A stretch of DNA of 64,000 bases, from contig QRFJ01000007.1 in assembly GCA_006176705.1 (NCBI GenBank), forward strand, positions 3,831,840 to 3,895,839, given 5' to 3'. Numbering within the stretch: position 1 is the first letter of the stretch; each line of letters begins with the position of its first letter. The position numbers and the translations under genes were made by a program. Below are positions 60,850 through 64,000 of this stretch, in pieces. This stretch comes from Cocos nucifera. Lineage: Eukaryota > Streptophyta > Magnoliopsida > Arecales > Arecaceae. The notes beneath the pieces were generated by a model. That model searched no databases. It worked only from the letters and a program-made list of their open reading frames with translations, and was not told where the DNA came from.

Positions 60850-62740
60850 AGTCTTCCTCTGAGCACTGTGCTGGTCTAGGCCGAAACTCGAGGGGATCTC
60901 GCCTCCAGCTGAAGTTGATATCGAAGTTGAAACCCGGAGAGGATCCCATCTCCAGCCGAGCTTGAGGGGGGCTTCATCCGCTGCGATCAAAGTCGAAGGT
61001 TGCACTCCTCGGGGGCGACATTGTCTCCTACCGCTGAGGTCGATGCGGGCGCTTGGGAGAGATCTGATCTCAAGGCGAGGCTGTCTCCGATCTAATCTCT
61101 GGCCGAGGCGGTAGGTGGTAGTTGAAGCTCTCCAATCGAGGTTGACACGGTTGCTTTCCCTAGCCGAGGTTGTATCGGGCACCCGGGGGAGATCTCATCT
61201 CCTGCGGTCGAGCTCTCCTCGAGGAGATCTTATCTATGGCCGAGGTTGTCCGTGTTCGCTCGGGAGAGATCTTATCTCTAGCCGAGGTTGCCTTGGGGGA
61301 GATCTCATCTCCTGCAGTCAAGGTCGAAGTACGCGCTCGGGGGAGACCTTATCTCCTGCGGTCGAGCTTCCCTCGGGGAGATCTCATCTCCTGCAGCCAA
61401 GGTCGGACTGCACGCTCGGGAGATCTTATCTCCTACGGTCGAGCTTTCTTGGGGGAGATCTTATCTCCTGCAGCCGAGGTCGGACTGCGCGCTCGAAGGA
61501 GATCTTATCTCCTGCGATCGAGCTTCCCTCGGAGGAGATCTTATTCTCCTGCGATCGAGGTCGAAGTGCGCTCGGGGGAGATCTTATCTCCTACGGCCGA
61601 GCTTTCTCGGGGGAGATCTTATCTATGGCCGAGTTGTCCGTGTTCGCTCGGAAGAGATCTTATCTCTAGCCGAGGTTGCTCGGAGAATCTCATCTCCTAC
61701 AGCCGGTCGAAGTGCGCGCTCGGGGGAGACCTTATTCCTACGGTCGAGCTTTCCTCGGGGAGATCTCATCTCCTGCAGCCGAGGTCGGACTGCCGCTGGG
61801 GGGGATCTTATCTCCTGCGGTCGAGCTTCCCTCGGGGGAGATCTTATCTCCTGCAGCCGAGGTCGGACTACACCGCGCTCGGGGGAGATCTTATCTCCTG
61901 CGACCGAGCTTCCCTCGGGGAATCTTTATCTCCTGCGGGTCGAGGTCGAAGTGCGCGCTCGGGGGAGATCTTATCTCCTACGGTCGAGCTTCCTCGGGGG
62001 AGATCTTATCTCCTGCGGTCGAGGTCGAAGTGTGCGATCGGGGGAGATCTTATGTCCGCGGTCGAGCTTCCCTCGAGGGAGATCTTATCTTCTACGGTCG
62101 AGGTCAAAGTGCGCGCTCGGGGAGATTTATCTCCGGTGTTCGAGTTTCCTCGGGGAAATCTTATCTCCTGCGATCGAGGTCGAAGTGCGCGCTCGGGGAG
62201 ATCTTATCTCCTACGGCCGAGCTTCCCTCGGAGATCTTATCTCCTGCGGTCGAGGTCGAAGTGCGCTCGGGGGAGATCTTATCTCCTACGATCGAGCTTC
62301 CCTCAGGGGAGATTGATCTCCTGCGCCGAGCTTCCCTCGATGGAGATCTTATCTCCTATAGCCAGGTCGAAGTACGCGCTCGGGGAGATCTTATCTCCTA
62401 CGGTCGAGCTTCCTCGGGAGATCTCATCTCCTGCAGCTGAGGTTCGAACTGCGCTCGGGGGAGATCTTATCTCCTGCGGCGAGCTTCCCTCGGAGGGAGA
62501 TCTTATCTTCTACGATCGAGCTTTCCTCGGGGGAGATCTTATCTCCTGCGGTTGAGGTCGTACTATGCGCTCGGGGGAGATTTTATCTCCTGCGGCCGAG
62601 CTTCCCTCAAGGGAGATCTTATCTCCTGCGGCCAAGGTCGAAGTGTGCGCTCAGAGGAGATCTTTTCTCCTACGGTCGAGCTTTCCTCGGGGGAGATCTT
62701 ATCTCCTGCAGTCGAGCTTCCCTCGACCTGCCCCCATTAG
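60850..62740 (-). repeat. Array of about forty hairpin units
   Basis: From about 61185 to 62710 the core GGAGATCTTATCTCC (or a one- or two-base variant) recurs about forty times, on average every 38-40 bp. Two linkers alternate: CGAGCTTCCCTCGGG and CGAGGTCGAAGTGCGCGCTC, giving a higher-order unit of about 80-85 bp. The core is an inverted repeat, GGAGAT and ATCTCC around CTT. 60850-61185 holds looser versions. The array is open in all three plus-strand frames for 250-460 codons because the units lack stops. Confidence 0.9.
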
Positions 62741-62899
62741 CACGAGGTCCCCCTCCAGTTCCCAATATGGCAAATATTTGACAGCTTCATTCCCTATTAC
62801 CGCAGTTTCTGCACCATGGAATAATAATGCAAAAACGAAGCAACTTTACTGAAGGGATATCATTGGTAATACATCCTCAAATTCTCTGAGTTCCAAGGT

Positions 62900-63912
62900 C
62901 GCGGAAGTGTCATCCCTCCGAGCTCTTTCAAACGATAAGCACCAGGCCGGACGACCTCCACCACTTCGTACGGACCTTCCTAATTAGGGGCGAGTTTTTT
63001 CTGACTCTAAGGCTGAGAGATAGCGGCTCGTCGGAGCACTAAGTCTCCCACTCTGAATGTCTTGCTTCTGACTCTGAAGTTGTAATACCGAGCCACCTTC
63101 CATCTATAGGCCGCCGTCCGGATGCGAGCTTCCTCCCTTTTTTCTTTCAGCAGGTCAAGGTCAACTCGGAGGTCCTGGAGATTGCGTTGCTCATTGAAGC
63201 CCGCGACTCACGTAGACGGGAGCTTGAGCTCGACCGAGATAACTGCCTCAGTACCGAAGGCCAAGGCGAAGGGTGTTTCTCCAGTGGGCACCCTCTGAGT
63301 AGTTCGGTATGCTCAGAGGACATGGTAGAGTTCGTCCACCCAGGCCCCTCCTGTCTTGTCGAGCCTTGCTTTGATTTCTTGCAGCAGGATCCGGTTGGTT
63401 ATCTCAGCTTCCCCATTGGCCTACGGGTGAGCCACCGACGTAAAGCAGTGGAAGATGTTTAGTCCTTCGCAGAACTCGATGAACCTTACCCCAGCAAACT
63501 GTCGCCCATTGTCGGTTATGAGGATTCGGGGTAGGCCGAACCGACAGACTAGTGACTTTCAGATGAAGTTCTGTACCTTGGCCTCGGTAATCCTCGTGAG
63601 TGGTTCGGCTTCGACCCAGTTAGTGAAGTAGTCGATCGCGATCAAGAGAAACTTCCTCTGCCCGATGCCGTTGGGAAGGGGCCGAGTATATCCATCCCCC
63701 ACTGCGTAAATGGCCAGGGCGAGCTGAGCAGAGTAAGTTCGGATGCAGGCTGCCTCTGTATGCTGGCGTTTTTCTAGCAGCGGTCGCACTTTTTTACGTA
63801 TTCCACGAAGTTGCGAAATAGGGTCGGCCAGTAGTACCCTTATCGGAGCAGTTTTTTCGACAGGAACCTGGCTCCTACGTGACTTCCGCAGAGTCCTTCG
63901 TGCACATCCCAC
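62900..63912 (-). pseudogene. Ty3/gypsy integrase, degenerate
   Basis: Reading on the minus strand, pieces in the expected order are: part of the HHCC zinc-binding region (YVKKCDRC then a stop, about 63800-63780); the DDE core with AIDYFTNWVEAEPL (first Asp, about 63640), ILITDNGRQF (second Asp, about 63512) and NGEAEITNRIL (catalytic Glu, about 63400); the basic linker KVARYYNFRV (about 63090); and the GPY/F-type module EGPYEVVEVVRPGAYRLKEL (about 62965). Several in-frame stops and at least one frameshift interrupt it, so this copy cannot encode an active integrase. Confidence 0.85.
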
Positions 63913-64000
63913 AGTGCGAGGACGGCCTCCGAAGGTCGAGGCATCTTAGCAATGGGAGGGAGTACGACCTCTTATATAACCTGCCTTCGTATAAGACGTA

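Larger units (their letters stand above)
59986..64000 (-). mobile_element. Tat-like Ty3/gypsy element, 3' part, cut by the window edge
   Basis: Reading on the minus strand from the right edge there is a degenerate integrase, a spacer, a long repeat array and a complete 3' LTR ending at 59986. The adjoining 5 bases outside are GAACC, the expected position of a target duplication whose partner lies outside the window. Order (integrase, extra 3' region, polypurine tract, LTR) and integrase type fit the Tat group of plant Ty3/gypsy elements, which often carry extra sequence between pol and the 3' LTR. Gag, protease and reverse transcriptase would lie beyond 64000. Confidence 0.85.

Noticed and set aside
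61170..62555. A 461-codon open frame as a protein-coding gene
   Set aside because: It consists only of the hairpin repeat translated over and over, and the other two frames are open as well. There is no recognisable protein domain.
61185..62740. CRISPR-like array
   Set aside because: Regular short repeats with linkers look superficially similar, but the linkers are also repeats, the spacing is uneven, and the array lies inside a plant LTR retrotransposon.

Overview
This is nuclear DNA of a flowering plant: spliced genes with GT..AG introns, long TE-filled introns, LTR retrotransposons, foldback elements and microsatellites. The protein families are land-plant specific (BES1/BZR1, class A4 heat shock factor). 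The long introns and the style of the Ty3/gypsy repeats suggest a monocot, perhaps a palm, but the species is inference. No rRNA, tRNA, CRISPR or bacterial operon was found.

Layout. 1-4.6 kb: the 5' part (two coding exons, minus strand) of a conserved plant gene I cannot name; the rest lies beyond the left edge. 6.7-11.8 kb: a complete two-exon BZR1-type brassinosteroid transcription factor, minus strand, with a 4 kb intron holding a decayed gypsy remnant and a near-complete foldback element. 12-18.4 kb: GC-rich 5' flank, then AT-rich intergenic DNA with a dispersed repeat. 18.4-26.2 kb: one LTR retrotransposon bounded by a 5-bp target duplication (ATTCT). Its gypsy-type termini enclose a piece of copia pol plus part of a copia LTR, and one of its own LTRs is split by a solo copia LTR. 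26.2-34.2 kb: intergenic DNA with a miniature LTR element and a 2.8 kb field of about 100-bp repeats in both orientations. 34.27-37.2 kb: an intact HsfA4-type gene, plus strand. 38.7-41.1 kb: LINE remnants. 44.5-58.6 kb: a ten-exon gamma-glutamyl hydrolase gene, plus strand; intron 7 carries a 300-bp minisatellite and an 800-bp terminal-inverted-repeat element. 60-64 kb: the 3' part of a Tat-like Ty3/gypsy element (minus strand) with an LTR, an array of about forty hairpin units and a degenerate integrase, cut by the right edge.

The four host genes are unrelated in function (brassinosteroid response, stress transcription, folate turnover, unknown) and form no pathway unit. The most notable content is in the repeats: a gypsy/copia chimera with intact ends, an array-bearing gypsy family that also sits inside the BZR1 intron, one LTR copy there with strongly directional G-to-A and C-to-T decay, and several large foldback structures inside introns. 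Exon boundaries were read by eye from frame, conserved protein sequence and GT..AG sites; no similarity search or transcript data was used.
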